Shown here piece by piece: positions 7,565 through 8,915 of a stretch of DNA of 8,915 bases (positions are counted from its first letter, which is position 1; every line of letters starts with the position of its first letter). A program made the position numbers and the translations under genes. The notes beneath the pieces are model-generated. The model was not told the origin of the DNA. It saw only the letters and a list, made by a program, of their open reading frames with translations, and searched no databases. The stretch is from NCBI GenBank assembly GCA_027349615.1, contig DAIEML010000087.1, positions 1-8,915 on the forward strand, given 5' to 3'. The stretch is from Ignavibacteriales bacterium (GTDB taxonomy: Bacteria > Bacteroidota > Ignavibacteria > Ignavibacteriales > Ignavibacteriaceae).

Positions 7565-8469
7565 TTTATTTTCTCTCTTATATTTTTCTTATTCGTCGAT
7601 TCTTTTTCTAACTCCAGATCAACTTTTTCAATTATTCCACCTTTATTTAAAATAAAGCTGACTGTATTATGATCATAATCTATCTTAGTTAAATATCCCA
7701 AATAAACTTGCTGACCTTCCCATAACAAATACGTGTTGCCTTTGCTGTCGGCAATAAATGCGCCTTCCGGAATAAGAGCAAGTAATTTTGCTCCTTGCAC
7801 ATCTAACAAATTATCTACATTCGGCGGAATTTGATTTCTTATAAGCGGATAAAACACATCAAAAATTGGTGAAGTTGTTAAGTTGTTTTCAACAAGTTCG
7901 GTTGTGGAAAATCTGTTATTGGTAGAGAAATAAACATCAACAACTATCGTAAAACTGACAAGAAAATTCGGCGTACCATCTTTATCAGTTGTAATATAAT
8001 TACTCAAAGTTACATTTTTAATTTTCTTGAGTTCTTTACTTTGTTCAATTGCATAAATTAATTGAAAAAGATCATTATAATCTCCGCCGCCGTTTATTTT
8101 ATATTCATAATAAAAAAATTCTTTATCAGGTTTTTGATCCAAGAATTCAACGTCGGTTTGGGTGTTTTGAGAAAAATCTACACTAACTTTATTTAGGAAA
8201 TTAAAGAAACTGATTGATGAAAGATTTTGTGGAATATTAAATTTCCTTTTAGCTAAAATTGAATCAAGCACCGATGCTTTTTTCTCAAGTCCTTTTAGCT
8301 GAATTGTTAATTGACCTGTATCGTAATGATTTGCTTTTAGTGTTGTTAATTTTTGTTGATCTGATTTAATTGTACTGCGTTGATAAATAAAAACATATGC
8401 GCCGCCAATTACTAGGATTAGAATTAGCAGCCCAACCAAACCAAGAGTACTTTTTACTTTTCTATTCAT
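7561..8469 (-). CDS. pilO: PilO-like inner-membrane protein with a PilP-like C-terminal domain
   Basis: The 302-residue product looks like the PilO component of the type IV pilus alignment complex. It has a short cytoplasmic N-terminus, one membrane helix (about 8-29), a periplasmic coiled coil (about 32-72) and an alpha/beta core (about 80-182), as expected for PilO. It then continues, after a linker with P201-I-F-D-V-F, into a beta-rich segment (about 219-287) with the pattern of PilP/GspC homology domains: A-F-I-A-D-S-K-G-N, then W-E-G-Q-Q-V-Y-L-G-Y-L, then hydrophobic strands ending V-D-L-E-L. PilO is usually about 200 residues and PilP a separate lipoprotein, so this appears to be a PilO-PilP fusion joining the inner-membrane platform to the secretin encoded next. 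It overlaps both neighbours by ATGA. The PilO call rests on topology and gene order; the PilP-like part is by pattern only. Confidence 0.78.
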   Translation of the reverse strand: MNRKVKSTLGLVGLLILILVIGGAYVFIYQRSTIKSDQQKLTTLKANHYDTGQLTIQLKGLEKKASVLDSILAKRKFNIPQNLSSISFFNFLNKVSVDFSQNTQTDVEFLDQKPDKEFFYYEYKINGGGDYNDLFQLIYAIEQSKELKKIKNVTLSNYITTDKDGTPNFLVSFTIVVDVYFSTNNRFSTTELVENNLTTSPIFDVFYPLIRNQIPPNVDNLLDVQGAKLLALIPEGAFIADSKGNTYLLWEGQQVYLGYLTKIDYDHNTVSFILNKGGIIEKVDLELEKESTNKKNIREKIK

Positions 8470-8915
8470 TGCGCACTCTTCTGAAAACTTGAAATATTAA
8501 AAATCAAATTAAACTTATATGCATTCTTATCGCGAAGTGCTTCATACGTAACGCTTTTAAGTGTGGCTGACTTAATTGAATAAGCAAATTCAGTTAAAAC
8601 ATTTCTGTTCAAAGCATAACCTTCAAGCAGAATATTTCCAGTGTCATCTTTTGATAATTTTGTTACCCAAAGACTTTTTTTCATTCCTATAAAGTGCGAA
8701 ATCTCGGATAAAACATTCGACCAAATTCCTGTTCCGACTGACGCAGAATCTAAAATGGCTTGTGTTTGAGAAAAACCGCTGATATTTCCTTCAAGATTAT
8801 TAATCTTATTTACAATTTCTTGATTTTGTCTTAACAGTTGAGTCTGTTCTGCAATTTGCTTATTCAACTGTCTAATATCTTTTTGATTCATAAGAATCTT
8901 TAATGTCAAAAAGAA
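8466..8915 (-). CDS. pilN: PilN-like protein (5'-partial)
   Basis: 149 residues are visible, and the frame is open to the right edge. The first residues (F-F-L-T-L-K-I-L) look like the end of a membrane helix, so the true start and the cytoplasmic PilM-binding tail lie outside the window. The TTG at 8909 and the ATG at 8889-8891 would delete the membrane segment and are unlikely starts. Visible residues 9-45 form a charged, Gln/Asn-rich coiled coil, and about 60-149 a small alpha/beta domain (W-V-T-K-L, I-L-L-E-G-Y-A, then F-N-L-I-F-N-I) matching the PilN fold. It ends in a 4-base overlap with the PilO-like gene. PilN and PilO normally form a periplasmic heterodimer. The call rests on fold pattern and gene order; a GspL/M-like protein is the alternative. 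Confidence 0.75.
   Translation of the reverse strand, partial: FFLTLKILMNQKDIRQLNKQIAEQTQLLRQNQEIVNKINNLEGNISGFSQTQAILDSASVGTGIWSNVLSEISHFIGMKKSLWVTKLSKDDTGNILLEGYALNRNVLTEFAYSIKSATLKSVTYEALRDKNAYKFNLIFNISSFQKSAQ

Noticed and set aside
1..8915. CRISPR array, transposase, integrase, tRNA or defence genes.
   Set aside because: No spaced repeats, terminal inverted repeats, mobile-element genes or RNA gene signatures were seen; nearly every base is in one of the described genes.

Overview
This is an AT-rich, almost completely coding window with no rRNA, tRNA, CRISPR, transposon or clear terminator. Codon choice (many TTA, AAA, AAT and ATT codons), weak Shine-Dalgarno sites and the style of the proteins suggest a Gram-negative bacterium of the Bacteroidota/Chlorobi/Ignavibacteria kind. 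The secretin requires an outer membrane, but the taxonomic placement is an inference with low certainty.

Layout. Positions 2-1678 (+ strand) hold the 3' part of a cytoplasmic GAF-type hybrid histidine kinase whose start lies beyond the left edge; the frame is open back to base 2. Everything else (1670-8915) is one tightly packed minus-strand gene run, read from right to left: a PilN-like protein (cut by the right edge), a PilO-like protein with an apparent PilP-like C-terminal domain, a short secretin with a Gly/Thr-rich linker, a 121-residue stand-alone receiver, a 1180-residue membrane hybrid kinase with three receivers, and a 230-residue receiver joined to a histidine-bearing DHp-like segment with no ATPase domain. 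Neighbouring genes are joined by 4-base ATGA overlaps (three times) or gaps of 3 and 7 bases, so this is very probably one operon whose promoter lies beyond the right edge. The last minus-strand gene and the plus-strand kinase converge and overlap by 9 bases.

How it may work. The N-O(P)-secretin order matches the pilMNOPQ alignment complex and outer-membrane gate of type IV pili. The three signalling genes that follow in the same run carry five receivers, one complete kinase and one candidate phosphotransfer histidine, but no DNA-binding or enzymatic output domain. The most interesting reading is a phosphorelay (kinase to receivers to DHp-only protein to CheY/Spo0F-like receiver) wired to a pilus or secretion machine through protein contacts. 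The gene content is visible in the sequence; the relay and its target are inference. The individual families are known. The possible novelty lies in the combination, and in the receiver-DHp protein and the PilO-PilP fusion.
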